DNA of 64,000 bases from Paenibacillus sp. Marseille-Q4541 (GCF_018310695.1 NZ_JAGXCY010000007.1:155254-219253), one strand, 5' to 3'; positions 1 through 9,199 are shown, counted from the first letter of the stretch. Notes: a model not told the origin generated them from the letters alone. Program-made: numbers and translations.

Positions 1-1
1 G

Positions 2-1060
2 GGTGTACGCAAAGGTCTTATCATTAGCATGGCATTGTTGCTTATTGCTTCGCTCGCAGCCTGCGGTGGGGACAATAAAGAAGGCGGGGCAGCAAGTGCT
101 GGGAATAATGGCGATAAATCCGGAGCTCTGGAACTGCTGAACGTCTCTTACGATCCGACACGTGAACTCTATGATCAATATAACAAAGCTTTTGCTGCTT
201 ACTACGAAAAAGAAAAAGGTCAGAAGGTTACTATTAAACAGTCTCACGGAGGATCAGGTAAACAAAGCCGCTCCGTGATTGATGGTTTGGATGCAGACGT
301 TGTCACACTCGCATTGGGATATGATATCGATGCGATTGAAGAAAAAGGTCTAATTAATGCAGGTTGGCAGGAGAAATTTGAGCATAATAGTGCTCCTTAT
401 ACATCAACGATTGTGTTCCTCGTTCGCAAAGGCAATCCGAAAGGAATTAAAGACTGGGATGATCTGATCAAAGGAGATACACAGGTCATTACGCCGAATC
501 CCAAAACATCAGGTGGAGCACGTTGGAATTACCTAGCTGCTTGGGGTTACGCGCTGAAGCAGAACAGTAACGACGAAGAGAAGGCAAAACAATTTGTAGC
601 TGAGTTGTTCAAACACACTCCTGTCCTGGATACAGGTGCACGCGGTTCGACAACGACATTTGTTGAGCGTGGGATCGGAGACGTTTTGCTGGCTTGGGAG
701 AATGAGGCTCAGTTATCAGTAAAAGAACTGGGACCGGACAAATTTGATATCATCTATCCTTCTACCAGTATTCTTGCAGAGCCGCCTGTAGCTGTCGTAG
801 ATAAAAATGTAGATAAAAAAGGAACGCGAGAAGCTGCGGAGGCTTATCTTACGTACCTTTATAGTGAAGAAGGCCAAAAAATCGCAGCAGAAAATTATTA
901 TCGTCCTACACTAGAAAGTGTAGCTGCACAGTATAAAGATGAGTTCCCACCAATTGAGCTGTTTAAGCTTCAGGATGTATTTGGTACTTGGAAAGAGACA
1001 CAGGAGAAGCATTTCAATGAAGGCGGCATTTTCGATCAAATCTATACACCTGGCAGCTAA
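2..1060 (+). CDS. sbp: Sulfate ABC transporter substrate-binding lipoprotein (5' end outside window)
   Basis: Periplasmic-type binding protein that captures sulfate (or thiosulfate) for the CysTW permease encoded just downstream. The frame is open from base 2, and the hydrophobic stretch [17 protein letters not shown] begins before the first in-window ATG at 29, so the true start lies upstream and the gene is partial. A lipobox LAAC gives a lipid-anchored Cys. The mature part carries the Sbp/CysP family pattern: [17 protein letters not shown] at its N-terminus, [13 protein letters not shown], and [19 protein letters not shown] in the ligand-binding middle. It is followed by cysT after 56 bp, with a good AGGGATGAG-type site between them, so one operon is likely. 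Family call is secure; sulfate versus thiosulfate is not resolved. Confidence 0.93.
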   Translation, partial: GVRKGLIISMALLLIASLAACGGDNKEGGAASAGNNGDKSGALELLNVSYDPTRELYDQYNKAFAAYYEKEKGQKVTIKQSHGGSGKQSRSVIDGLDADVVTLALGYDIDAIEEKGLINAGWQEKFEHNSAPYTSTIVFLVRKGNPKGIKDWDDLIKGDTQVITPNPKTSGGARWNYLAAWGYALKQNSNDEEKAKQFVAELFKHTPVLDTGARGSTTTFVERGIGDVLLAWENEAQLSVKELGPDKFDIIYPSTSILAEPPVAVVDKNVDKKGTREAAEAYLTYLYSEEGQKIAAENYYRPTLESVAAQYKDEFPPIELFKLQDVFGTWKETQEKHFNEGGIFDQIYTPGS

Positions 1061-1116
1061 AGAACGAGGCATGGCTGACCGGACAAACACCGGAGGCATG
1101 GAGGGATGAGTAAAAA

Positions 1117-1953
1117 ATGAGCAGTGTCGGAACTTCCAAAGTAAGGGTTCTTCCCGGGTTTGGCATCACCATGGGATTTACTGTTTTATACTTAAGTCTT
1201 GTTGTATTAATTCCACTAGCAGCACTTCTGTTTAATTCAACAGGGCTCACTTGGGGCAAGTTTATAGATATGGCGACCAATCCGCGGATTCTAGCCTCTT
1301 TTAAGGTCAGTTTCACGACGGCCGGTTTAGCAGCTTTTGCGAACCTGTTTCTCGGGCTGCTGCTAGCGTGGGTACTTGTTCGTTACGAGTTCCCCGGCAA
1401 AAAAATATTCGATGCAATTATTGATTTGCCTTTTGCTCTGCCAACGGCAGTAGCAGGCGTAGCACTCACTGCACTGTATTCACCTAACGGCTGGATCGGA
1501 TCCTTTCTGGACCCGCTTGGCATCAAGATTGCTTTTTCACAGCTGGGCATCACACTCGCATTAATGTTTATCGGTATTCCGTTCGTGGTACGGACCGTAC
1601 AGCCGGTTCTGGCCGAACTTGATACGGGTGTGGAAGAAGCCGCGGCAACGCTAGGTGCTGGTCGCTGGCTGACGTTTCGAAAAGTGATTTTGCCTGAACT
1701 TATTCCTCCTCTTCTGACCGGATTTGCCTTGGCGTTTGCACGAGGGATTGGAGAGTACGGATCGGTGGTCTTCATTTCTGGTAACATGCCGATGAAAACA
1801 GAGATTGCACCGCTCCTTATCATGACGCAGCTGGAACAATTTGATTACGCAGGGGCTACAGCAGTTGCTTTATTACTGCTCATTGTATCCTTCATTCTGT
1901 TGTTCTTGATTAATACTCTGCAGCGCTGGAGCCGCAAAACATCCCGCAGATAA
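1117..1953 (+). CDS. cysT: Sulfate ABC transporter permease CysT (CysU)
   Basis: Inner-membrane permease subunit of the sulfate/thiosulfate importer, 278 aa, the usual family size. About six hydrophobic segments are visible, starting with [21 protein letters not shown]. The binding-protein-dependent permease EAA loop reads [21 protein letters not shown], and the CysT-typical [16 protein letters not shown] follows. It lies between the binding protein and cysW, 18 bp upstream of the latter, and would pair with CysW to form the channel heterodimer. The ATP-binding subunit CysA is not encoded next to these genes inside the window. Confidence 0.95.
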   Translation: MSSVGTSKVRVLPGFGITMGFTVLYLSLVVLIPLAALLFNSTGLTWGKFIDMATNPRILASFKVSFTTAGLAAFANLFLGLLLAWVLVRYEFPGKKIFDAIIDLPFALPTAVAGVALTALYSPNGWIGSFLDPLGIKIAFSQLGITLALMFIGIPFVVRTVQPVLAELDTGVEEAAATLGAGRWLTFRKVILPELIPPLLTGFALAFARGIGEYGSVVFISGNMPMKTEIAPLLIMTQLEQFDYAGATAVALLLLIVSFILLFLINTLQRWSRKTSRR

Positions 1954-1971
1954 GAAAAGGAGGAAATCATT

Positions 1972-2835
1972 ATGGCTGGAACCGTACCTTTAGGAACAGG
2001 AGCTAGGGTACAGACAAAAGCGTCCCGAGGAGCAAGCGAAGCACCATGGGTCAAATGGACGCTTATCGGCGCTGCGGCACTGGTCATGGGCTGGCTGCTT
2101 ATTTTACCCCTTGTCATCGTGATTACCGAAGCATTAAAACAAGGAATCGGCGTATTTACCGCAGCGCTTACTGAACCGGATGCACTCGCAGCCCTTAAAC
2201 TTACACTTATCGTGGCTGCAATTACCGTACCGCTGAATACAATATTTGGTGTAATGGCAGCTTGGCTGATTACGAAGTTTCATTTTCGTGGCAAGGGGCT
2301 GCTGATTACGTTAATCGATTTGCCGTTCTCCATTTCACCTGTTGTAGGCGGACTGATGTTCGTTCTGGTGTTTGGGGCAAGCGGCTGGTTTGGGCCGCTC
2401 CTAGATGCATGGAATACGAAGATTATTTTTGCAGTGCCAGGCATCGTGCTGGCTACGTTGTTCATTACTTTTCCTTTTGTAGCGAGAGAGCTGATTCCGC
2501 TCATGGAAGATCAGGGAACTCAAGAGGAAGAAGCTGCTGTGATGCTGGGAGCAAAAGGCTGGAGGGTTTTCTTCTCAGTCACTTTGCCAAATATTAAATG
2601 GGGCCTGCTGTACGGCGTTATTTTATGTAATGCGAGAGCGATGGGGGAATTTGGAGCTGTCTCCGTAGTATCCGGCCATATTCGAGGAGAAACCAACACC
2701 TTGCCACTGCATGTGGAGATTCTGTATAACGAGTACCAATTTTCAGCATCTTTTGCTGTTGCATCCTTGCTGTTGCTTCTAGCTCTTGCAACTTTAATAT
2801 TAAAAAGTTTTTTCAGCAGAAAGAGTACACATTGA
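1972..2835 (+). CDS. cysW: Sulfate ABC transporter permease CysW
   Basis: Second permease subunit of the sulfate importer, 287 aa. The EAA loop reads [22 protein letters not shown] and the CysW hallmark [20 protein letters not shown] sits near residues 218-237. A strong AGGAGG site precedes the ATG. The N-terminal 25 residues before the first membrane segment are Ala/Gly-rich and variable. It is followed by a small YezD-type gene after a 54-bp spacer that can fold: TTGATATC at 2832-2839 and GATATCAA at 2867-2874 enclose a second small stem GGGCT/AGCCC. Confidence 0.95.
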   Translation: MAGTVPLGTGARVQTKASRGASEAPWVKWTLIGAAALVMGWLLILPLVIVITEALKQGIGVFTAALTEPDALAALKLTLIVAAITVPLNTIFGVMAAWLITKFHFRGKGLLITLIDLPFSISPVVGGLMFVLVFGASGWFGPLLDAWNTKIIFAVPGIVLATLFITFPFVARELIPLMEDQGTQEEEAAVMLGAKGWRVFFSVTLPNIKWGLLYGVILCNARAMGEFGAVSVVSGHIRGETNTLPLHVEILYNEYQFSASFAVASLLLLLALATLILKSFFSRKSTH

Positions 2836-2889
2836 TATCAATATCCCATAGAGGGCTACCAAGCCCGATATCAAGAGGAGGCGTTCATA

Positions 2890-3114
2890 ATGGCGAAACC
2901 GCTAAAAGTGGATGAAGTGTGGATGGAACGTATTGTCGGGTTACTGAATGAGATGGAGTTTGGATCTCTTTCTATCGTGGTACATGAAGGCCAGATTGTA
3001 CAGATGGAGCGTACCGAGCGCAAACGTTATGAAAACACCCCATCGGGAAAATCGCGTGCTTCGTCAGCGGGGAATACGACTAGAACGTCGGCTGGTCCGA
3101 GGGTGGTTAGGTAA
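2890..3114 (+). CDS. YezD-family small protein (DUF2292)
   Basis: 74-aa protein. The first ~45 residues (VDEVWMERIVGLLNEMEFGSLSIVVHEGQIVQMERTE, given here in part as WMERIVGLLNEMEFGS and HEGQIVQME) match my recollection of the short YezD/DUF2292 fold, a compact alpha-beta module often found beside sulfur-assimilation transporters. The C-terminal 30 residues are Ser/Arg/Thr-rich and look unstructured. A GAGGAGGC site lies 8 bp before the ATG. Its position right after cysW suggests it belongs to the sulfate operon; the molecular role is unknown. Confidence 0.75.
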   Translation: MAKPLKVDEVWMERIVGLLNEMEFGSLSIVVHEGQIVQMERTERKRYENTPSGKSRASSAGNTTRTSAGPRVVR

Positions 3115-3131
3115 GCATCATAGATTGTAAT

Positions 3132-3171
3132 AAGGGGAAACGGACCTTCCGTGCTCGCCGCTCCCCTTGTT
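3132..3171 (+). terminator. Possible terminator after the sulfate operon
   Basis: Stem AAGGGGA (3132-3138) with TCCCCTT (3162-3168), enclosing a second stem ACGGA/TCCGT (3140-3152), followed by a short GTTTT. The T-tract is weak, so termination is plausible but not certain. Confidence 0.4.
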
Positions 3172-3263
3172 TTGGCTGGACTTAAGTGGATTCGGAAGAA
3201 GCTCCGGTCCAGCCAAAGCCAAAGTCGCTCTGATCCCGGAATGACCTTATTCCCTAGAGCGAC
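3172..3263. other. Two further tandem hairpins in a gene-free stretch
   Basis: In the 3115-3458 gap, TTGGCTGGA (3172-3180) pairs with TCCAGCCAA (3208-3216), and GTCGCTCT (3224-3231) pairs with AGAGCGAC (3256-3263) around an inner GGAAT/ATTCC stem. No T-tract follows. Together with 3132-3168 this makes three consecutive hairpins. The rest of the gap (3264-3390) shows nothing recognisable. Confidence 0.45.
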
Positions 3264-3390
3264 GTTTGAGCTTATGCCAATAAAGCTTTCTCCCCACGTG
3301 TAATTCTTGATCGATTTCAGTCCATTGACCAGGTTTAGTTTCTTTGTATAAATAGGTTTAACAACTGATCCTTGTTAAAAGTTCATAATA

Positions 3391-3432
3391 CAAAAAGATC
3401 CTGCCATTTGGAATGACCATAGGCAGGATCTT
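3391..3432 (-). terminator. Rho-independent terminator of the minus-strand membrane protein gene
   Basis: AAGATCCTGCC (3395-3405) and GGCAGGATCTT (3422-3432) form an 11-bp perfect stem; read on the minus strand it ends in a TTTTTG run. It lies just past the stop codon at 3459. Confidence 0.8.
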
Positions 3433-3458
3433 CGTTATGATTACAACTGGCATTTCCC

Positions 3459-4361
3459 TCATTCCGTCCCCTTATCTATCTCCTTTTCCTCTGACTGCTC
3501 TGCTTGAACTTCTGCATGGTGAAGTACTGGACGTCCAGACTTCAAATCAGGATGGCCTACATATGGACGCTCTTTGCGGGAAGGAGGCTTGCTGAGTCTG
3601 AATCCGAGCAGGAACAGAAGAAGCTGAACCCCAAGCGCGTAAGGAGCGATATAAAGTCCAAGCAAGTGGAACAAAGCGGCGAGAACGATAAGAATCGATA
3701 AGATAATATTCGTAAAACCTGTAGCTGTACGAGGTTTGGATAAGGCGAGTATGTAGATATACGCAGTAGTAACAAGCCCGGAAACAAATCTAGCGGATAC
3801 AGCAACCCATTCATATACAGATAGGGGTTCGAGTGATCGATCTATCTCCATAATGAACTGATAAACTAAGAAAGCAATTCCTGCGGCAGCGAGAGGAGCG
3901 AACAATGGCTGTACGATTTGCCATAGTGCTTGTCCCCAGCTTGGGGAATGGAGTGCAGACAGAAGCTGGTTTCTTTCAGCCGCAAGTCTTGCCATCTCTC
4001 GATCAAGTGAGCGCTGTAGCAACTCTAGCCTTGACTCGTCCCGTTCATCTAGACACCCCTGAATTTGTTCTTGAATATGAGGATGTAAACAGGGAGCTGA
4101 TTTGCTCTCCTGAAGGGCTAGAATAAGTGCTCCGTGGAATGGTTCACCTGGTAGTCCTTCACGCTCTAAGCCGAGTGTCAATTGGCCGGCCAGTCGGGAG
4201 TAAGCATAAAGCGTATCCTGTAGCTCATCCATTCGCCTATACTTGCTTTGTTTCAGGGTTGAAGCATGATATATGTATAGCCATAGCAGCAGAACAATAA
4301 AAAAGGCACCGAGTGCAATCGTTGGTGCGGATAACGAAACTACGTTGATACCTGCTAGCAT
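3459..4361 (-). CDS. Hypothetical multi-pass membrane protein
   Basis: About 300 aa, not recognised as a named family. The start is placed at 4361 because AGGAGGAAG lies ~10 bp upstream; an in-frame ATG at 4442 lacks a site. The architecture is one N-terminal membrane helix (ALGAFFIVLLLWLYIYHA), a ~120-residue soluble, Glu/Arg-rich helical part (LGLEREGLPGEPFHGALI, QGCLDERDESRLELLQRSLDRE), then four hydrophobic segments, and a short charged C-terminal tail with PPSRKERPY. The soluble middle could be a coiled coil. It stands alone, with its own terminator. Confidence 0.7.
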   Translation of the reverse strand: MLAGINVVSLSAPTIALGAFFIVLLLWLYIYHASTLKQSKYRRMDELQDTLYAYSRLAGQLTLGLEREGLPGEPFHGALILALQESKSAPCLHPHIQEQIQGCLDERDESRLELLQRSLDREMARLAAERNQLLSALHSPSWGQALWQIVQPLFAPLAAAGIAFLVYQFIMEIDRSLEPLSVYEWVAVSARFVSGLVTTAYIYILALSKPRTATGFTNIILSILIVLAALFHLLGLYIAPYALGVQLLLFLLGFRLSKPPSRKERPYVGHPDLKSGRPVLHHAEVQAEQSEEKEIDKGTE

Positions 4362-4595
4362 GTTCAGGTTTCTTCCTCCTTCCGAACATTGTTTTCTTCT
4401 TTCACTATTGCATATGAAAACTAGGTTTTCAAGTGATATCATGTCTTATTCATGAAAGCCTGCCTTGCCCTTACCTAAAAAGGAACATGCGTTTTCTTTT
4501 ACCCAAAAAATAGCTTACAATATCAGGGATGTTTTAAAGCTTATTCTAATCAATCGAACGAATACTATATTCTGAGGGAAAAGAGGCTGAACACC

Positions 4596-5006
4596 ATGAT
4601 AGAAGTAACCCATGATATTCCTTCGGCGGAATCATATTTGAATTTGCGTCGTGCCGCAGGACTGAGTGAAATGAGTAGGGAGGGTGCTGAAAAGGGGCTG
4701 CCGGCTACTTTATTTGCGGTCAGTTTACGGGATGGAGATAAGCTGATTGGCATGGGCCGAGTCGTAGGAGATGGCGGATTGCAGTTTTTTGTATCGGATA
4801 TCGCAGTTCATCCTGACTTTCAAGGGAAGGGTTACGGTAAAACGATCATGAAAGAAATCAAAGCCTATATTGACGAGCACGTTCCTGGAGGAGGGATTGT
4901 CTCTCTCATTGCAGATAAGCCAGCAGACCGTCTATATGAGCAGTTTGGTTTTGCCGATGCTGCCCCAAACTCGCTTGGAATGTGGTTTAAGCAGAAACGA
5001 AAATAG
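4596..5006 (+). CDS. GNAT-family N-acetyltransferase
   Basis: 136 aa, the normal size for a single GNAT domain that transfers an acetyl group from acetyl-CoA to an unknown amine. The cofactor-binding motif A is clear: VSDIAVHPDFQGKGYGKTIM (residues ~69-88, Q/RxxGxG/A form QGKGYG), followed by the C-terminal LYEQFGFADAAPNSLGMWF typical of small-molecule acetyltransferases. Substrate cannot be read from sequence. Monocistronic. Confidence 0.88.
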   Translation: MIEVTHDIPSAESYLNLRRAAGLSEMSREGAEKGLPATLFAVSLRDGDKLIGMGRVVGDGGLQFFVSDIAVHPDFQGKGYGKTIMKEIKAYIDEHVPGGGIVSLIADKPADRLYEQFGFADAAPNSLGMWFKQKRK

Positions 5007-5034
5007 AAATAGTCACGAGAAAATTAGGTGATAA

Positions 5035-5148
5035 TTGACAAATCGAAATGACTATGAAAAGATGGAAGAAGTAACAAATCCGATCAAGAAGCGGATCATT
5101 AACTTATACAGAATGAATGAAATGAACGATACAGAGATTTCAACATAA
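5035..5148 (+). CDS. Candidate small ORF, 37 aa, TTG start
   Basis: Short frame beginning TTG at 5035, preceded by TAGGTGAT, a good match to the 16S anti-Shine-Dalgarno complement, though the spacing is tight. The product begins MTNRNDYEKMEE and ends MNEMNDTEIST; it is charged and probably helical. It ends four bases before a terminator hairpin, as a real transcript might. No family was recognised, and the alternative is non-coding sequence; an internal ATG at 5062 would give 28 aa. Confidence 0.35.
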   Translation: MTNRNDYEKMEEVTNPIKKRIINLYRMNEMNDTEIST

Positions 5149-5151
5149 ATG

Positions 5152-5209
5152 AAAAAGGCCCCTTTGGATTCTGACGGAAGTGTTCAGAAACGGCAAGGAG
5201 GGCCTTTTT
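5152..5209 (+). terminator. Rho-independent terminator
   Basis: AAAAAGGCC (5152-5160) pairs with GGCCTTTTT (5201-5209) with extra pairing CCCTT/AAGGAGG inside. The A-run on the 5' side would also give a T-run on the minus strand. Confidence 0.7.
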
Positions 5210-5270
5210 ATTATCAAAAAGGGGCATCATACCTGCATTTTTGGTCGGAAAATGTGAGGAGGCTAAGTTC

Positions 5271-6530
5271 ATGGCACGGGATAACTACAGCTATTTAAGT
5301 CATCTGGAATGTCCGAAATGCGGACTCATTTACCATTCAACAGGAGTACAGCAGTTATGTTCCTGCGGTTCTCCGCTGTTAGCCCGCTATGATTTGGAAA
5401 GTCTACGCAAGGTTTGGAATCCGTCCTCGTTACAAGGCAGAGAAATGAATCTATGGCGATATCATGAGCTGCTCCCCGTTCGCGAACCACAGCATATGAT
5501 TACTCTTGGTGAAGGGATGACCCCGCTGCTTCGTATGCCAAGCCTGGGTATAGATATGTCTATTCCTCATTTGTATATGAAGGATGAGAGCCTCATGCCA
5601 AGCGGATCTTTTAAGGCAAGAGGAGCGGCCGTGGGGATCTCCAAGGCAAAGGAACTTGGAGTTAAGCGTTTTGCAATGCCCTCTAATGGTAATGCGGGGG
5701 CAGCCTGGTCTTTATATGCTGCTCGCGCAGGAATGTCATCTTCCGTTGTGATGCCTGTAGATGCTCCCCTCATTACTCGTGAGGAATGTATTGCTGCAGG
5801 AGCAGAGCTTTTACTCGTAAAGGGCCTCATTAGCGATGCAGGACGAATTGTAGCAGAGAAAGTGAAACGTGAAGGTTTATATGATGCCTCTACCCTGAAG
5901 GAGCCTTATCGGATTGAAGGCAAAAAAACGATGGGTTTTGAAATCATCGAGCAGATGGATTTCCAGATCCCGGATGTGATTCTATACGCCACAGGAGGCG
6001 GAGTAGGACTCATTGGTATTTACAAGGCATTACAGGAGTTGCAGGAGATTGGCTGGATCTCCGGACCACTCCCGAAGCTCGTAGCTGTTCAGTCTGAAAA
6101 TTGTGCGCCTATCGTCAGAGCGTGGGAAAATCAGCTGACAGAATCCGTATTTTGGGACAAATCCAGTACGGCAGCCTATGGTATTAATGTACCTAAAGCA
6201 ATTGGAGATTTTCTTGTGCTTGATGCATTATACAAGACTGGCGGGGCAGCTATTTCTGTAACAGAAGAGGAAATTCTGGCAGAACAAAGACGGGTTACCA
6301 GAATGGAAGGATCATTCTTGTGTCCTGAAGGGGCAGCTGCTTTTGCTGCAGCCCGCATTCTTCGTGCTAACGGCTGGATTGAAGAGGAAGAGAAGGTCGT
6401 CGTAATCAATACGGGATCGGGACTGAAGTACCCGGGAGCATCAGCACAAGCAATACCACTGCTTGATCCGGAAGATGTATGGCCAGACTATGGGGACAAG
6501 GAAGAGGCCTCTTCTGTAACGAAAAGATAA
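5271..6530 (+). CDS. Threonine synthase-like PLP-dependent enzyme
   Basis: 419 aa fold-type II PLP enzyme. An N-terminal zinc ribbon (CPKCG and CSCG, residues ~10-32) precedes the catalytic domain, as in many archaeal and Firmicute threonine synthases. The Schiff-base lysine is K115 in PSGSFKARGA; the phosphate-binding loop is ATGGGVGLIG and NTGSGLKYPG is near the C-terminus. The start is set at 5271 because GAGGAGGC lies just upstream, rather than at an in-frame GTG-like position 30 bp earlier. Threonine synthase converts O-phosphohomoserine to threonine. This copy is not beside hom or thrB, so another beta-eliminating or replacing activity is possible. Confidence 0.8.
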   Translation: MARDNYSYLSHLECPKCGLIYHSTGVQQLCSCGSPLLARYDLESLRKVWNPSSLQGREMNLWRYHELLPVREPQHMITLGEGMTPLLRMPSLGIDMSIPHLYMKDESLMPSGSFKARGAAVGISKAKELGVKRFAMPSNGNAGAAWSLYAARAGMSSSVVMPVDAPLITREECIAAGAELLLVKGLISDAGRIVAEKVKREGLYDASTLKEPYRIEGKKTMGFEIIEQMDFQIPDVILYATGGGVGLIGIYKALQELQEIGWISGPLPKLVAVQSENCAPIVRAWENQLTESVFWDKSSTAAYGINVPKAIGDFLVLDALYKTGGAAISVTEEEILAEQRRVTRMEGSFLCPEGAAAFAAARILRANGWIEEEEKVVVINTGSGLKYPGASAQAIPLLDPEDVWPDYGDKEEASSVTKR

Positions 6531-6558
6531 TAACGGACGAATAAATAGCCACAGCGAC

Positions 6559-6606
6559 AGAATCATCTTTGTGTTCTTAAAGAGAACGAAGATGATTCTT
6601 TTTTAA
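6559..6606 (+). terminator. Rho-independent terminator
   Basis: AGAATCATCTT (6559-6569) and AAGATGATTCT (6589-6599), 11-bp perfect stem, followed by eight T residues. Confidence 0.88.
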
Positions 6607-6635
6607 TTGTCTTTTTTATTGAGAGTTATTGGGCT

Positions 6636-6664
6636 TTGGTTTTTTGGTAAATCTTCTTTATAAT
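6636..6664 (+). promoter_or_regulatory. Probable sigma-A promoter for the NAD(P)-binding protein gene
   Basis: TTGGTT (6636-6641), 17-bp spacer, consensus TATAAT (6659-6664). It lies ~90 bp before the ATG at 6756. Confidence 0.6.
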
Positions 6665-6755
6665 GAGACGTACGTTTTAACTGTTGGGTAATTTGATTAA
6701 TACATAGTGTGAAATATCTGAACAGGTAATATAAGAGGAAATGAGGAATTGAATA

Positions 6756-7388
6756 ATGAAACTGATTATATTTGGTGCATCGGGTACGATTGGACAAGCC
6801 ATTGTGCAAGAAGCTTTGAGAAGAAAACATGAGGTGACAGCGGTCGTTCGCAATCGCTTTAAATTAAATGAGAAACACGATTTGCTTACGGTCGTAGAAG
6901 GTGATTTGTTGAAGCCGGGGTCTATTGCTGAATTGGCAAAAGGTCACGAAGTAGTAATCAGTGCTTACGGTCCAAAATTTGGAGCTGAACAGGAACTCGT
7001 TGAAGTAGCTCGTGCACTTGTTGAAGGATTACGTGAAGGCGGAGTAGAACGTCTTGTTGTGGTGGGTGGAGCAGGAAGTCTGAAGACAGATGAGGGAGTT
7101 CCACTTATGGAAACAGCCGGATTCCCTGAAGAAGTAAAGCCGCTCGCAATGGCACATCAGGATGCTTTTCAAATTTATCAGGAATCCGATCTTGATTGGA
7201 CTTACTTAAGCCCTGCCTCCATTATTGAGCCGGGGCGCCGTACAGGTAACTTCCGAATAGGAACGGACAGACTGATTGTGGATGAGGAAGGACAAAGCCG
7301 GATTTCCGTAGAAGACTATGCGGTAGCGCTAATTGATGAGGTAGACGATCCTTACTTCAGTGGTTCAAGATTTACGGTTGCTTATTAA
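6756..7388 (+). CDS. NAD(P)-binding Rossmann-fold protein, atypical SDR (NmrA/YwnB-like)
   Basis: 210 aa. The N-terminal nucleotide-binding motif is GASGTIGQAIV (residues 7-17), with an Arg-rich stretch EALRRKHEVTAVVRN after it that suggests NADP preference. The mid-domain motif VVVGGAGSL and the YLSPASIIEPGRRTGNFR segment are typical of small atypical SDR/NmrA-like proteins that bind flavin or NADPH and act as redox sensors or reductases. It lacks the classical YxxxK catalytic pair. Monocistronic between a promoter and terminator. Confidence 0.82.
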   Translation: MKLIIFGASGTIGQAIVQEALRRKHEVTAVVRNRFKLNEKHDLLTVVEGDLLKPGSIAELAKGHEVVISAYGPKFGAEQELVEVARALVEGLREGGVERLVVVGGAGSLKTDEGVPLMETAGFPEEVKPLAMAHQDAFQIYQESDLDWTYLSPASIIEPGRRTGNFRIGTDRLIVDEEGQSRISVEDYAVALIDEVDDPYFSGSRFTVAY

Positions 7389-7419
7389 GTGGTTTGAGTA
7401 TAGATGGATAAAACAACAG

Positions 7420-7447
7420 GAGCGAAGTCATGTACTTCGCTCTTTTT
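7420..7447 (+). terminator. Rho-independent terminator
   Basis: GAGCGAAGT (7420-7428) and ACTTCGCTC (7434-7442) followed by TTTTTC. Confidence 0.75.
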
Positions 7448-7475
7448 CATACCATTTTGACAGGAGGAGAAGCTA

Positions 7476-9146
7476 ATGTATGTAGTCACTGCGGAGCAAA
7501 TGAGAGAATTGGACCAATATGTCATTGATTCTTGGGGCGTACCTTCGGTAAGTTTGATGGAGAATGCAGGCAAAGCTCTTGCGGAAGAAGTGCTTCACCT
7601 GTGTGAGCGAAACCACCCAATAGAAAGTGGGGATCGCCATTATTACCTTGCTTCCGAAGAAAAGCGAACGACTTTCGAAGAGTGGAAGGGGACGCGCGGA
7701 CAAATAAGTACCGACGGCTTTCTACCCAGAGAGCAGGCAAGGAGAGAGCATTGGCATATCCTTGTGGGGAAAGGGAATAACGGGGGAGACGGACTGGTTG
7801 CGGCCAGACATCTGCAGGAAGCTGGGTTTGGCATTACTCTTGTATTTGCTGTTGCGCCAGAGGAACTGCGAGGAGATGCAGCTTTGGAGTACCGTGCAGC
7901 TCTATCCGCCGGGATTCGTTCTGTTGTGTACACCGCCGAACAAGAAAATATGATCTTTGCAGGTAGTACAGGGATTATTGATGCTTTGCTAGGGACAGGA
8001 AGCAGAGGGGCCCCGCGAGGAGCCTATGCTTCTTTGATACGAGCTGCGAATAAGAGTGGCCTTCCTGTTGTTTCGGCAGATATTCCTAGTGGACTGGATG
8101 CAGATACAGGAGCTCTCTATGAACCGTATATTCGGGCAGAAGTGACGGTATGCTTTGCGTTGTTAAAAAGGGGACTTACGCAATTCCCTGGAGCAGAAGC
8201 GGCAGGGCGGATCAAAGTCCGGTCTATAGGCATCCCATCTCAACTTGTAGAAGGAAAATATCAAGAGACCGTATGCATGCTTACGGACGAGGTGCTGACA
8301 GAGAAGCTGAAGGTGGACCTTGCTCGTCGGCGAGCGGATGATGGGCATAAGGGAACGTATGGTCATGTGCTGCTTGTAGCAGGCACGCTTGCTATGAGTG
8401 GAGCGGCACTTCTTAGTTCCCGTGCGGCACTGCGAGCCGGGTGCGGGCTTGCGACTTGGGCGCTTCCTGCTGAGCTGCTCCCACATGTAATAAGCGCGGT
8501 GCCCGAGCTCATGCTGTCCGCTGCAGCTGAGGGACCTGATGGTACTTGGAATAAAGCATCGGCAAGAAACGTTATCCATCTTGCCAAGAGTAGAGATGTG
8601 CTCGCCATTGGGCCCGGCCTCGGTCGATTTGAAGAGGACACCGTATGGCTGCGTCAAATTTATGAAAATACGGACCTCCCTATGGTAATCGATGCGGATG
8701 GACTAAATATTCTTTCTGATCTTGGCCAAGATTTTTTCAATAGTGTACAATCTCGAAAGTCACCGGTCATTTTAACTCCTCATCCAGGAGAGATGGCTCG
8801 TCTGGCGGGTGTATCTACTAAAGATATTCAACAGGACCGAATTTATCATGCGCTATCCTACACTAAGAGAACGGGAGTAACGCTCGTACTGAAAGGCTCT
8901 CGTACAATCATTGCTACACCAGAAGGTCATGCTTATATTAATATGACGGGGCACGCAGGGATGGGCACAGGAGGAGCAGGAGACGTACTGACCGGGATGA
9001 TTGCAAGCTTGCTCGCTCAAGGGTATACCGCAGAGCAGGCAGCTGCATTTGGTGTGTATCTGCACGGCAGAGCTGGAGAAACAGCAGCACTTACGCGTCC
9101 CAATCCGGCAGGAGTCATGGCGGGGGATATTATTGAATATTTGTAA
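7476..9146 (+). CDS. nnr: Bifunctional NAD(P)HX epimerase / ADP-dependent NAD(P)HX dehydratase
   Basis: 556-aa metabolite-repair enzyme. The N-terminal YjeF_N half (residues ~1-260) epimerises damaged, hydrated NAD(P)HX: MRELDQYVIDSWGVPSVSLMENAGKAL, GKGNNGGDGLVAARHL, and DIPSGLDADTG. The C-terminal ribokinase-like half (residues ~280-556) dehydrates it with ADP: HKGTYGHVLLVAG, LTPHPGEMARL and the anion-hole segment GTGGAGDVLTGMIA. Between residues ~45 and 90 there is an extra ~35-residue charged insert (HLCERNHPIESGDRHYYL and on) before the GNNGGDG loop, longer than I expect for the family. A GGAGGAGAAG site precedes the ATG. Confidence 0.93.
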   Translation: MYVVTAEQMRELDQYVIDSWGVPSVSLMENAGKALAEEVLHLCERNHPIESGDRHYYLASEEKRTTFEEWKGTRGQISTDGFLPREQARREHWHILVGKGNNGGDGLVAARHLQEAGFGITLVFAVAPEELRGDAALEYRAALSAGIRSVVYTAEQENMIFAGSTGIIDALLGTGSRGAPRGAYASLIRAANKSGLPVVSADIPSGLDADTGALYEPYIRAEVTVCFALLKRGLTQFPGAEAAGRIKVRSIGIPSQLVEGKYQETVCMLTDEVLTEKLKVDLARRRADDGHKGTYGHVLLVAGTLAMSGAALLSSRAALRAGCGLATWALPAELLPHVISAVPELMLSAAAEGPDGTWNKASARNVIHLAKSRDVLAIGPGLGRFEEDTVWLRQIYENTDLPMVIDADGLNILSDLGQDFFNSVQSRKSPVILTPHPGEMARLAGVSTKDIQQDRIYHALSYTKRTGVTLVLKGSRTIIATPEGHAYINMTGHAGMGTGGAGDVLTGMIASLLAQGYTAEQAAAFGVYLHGRAGETAALTRPNPAGVMAGDIIEYL

Positions 9147-9199
9147 GGGTGAGCATAGGTAGCGGTTCGCTGTGGAAAGGGAGTATCTAACATCTTAGG

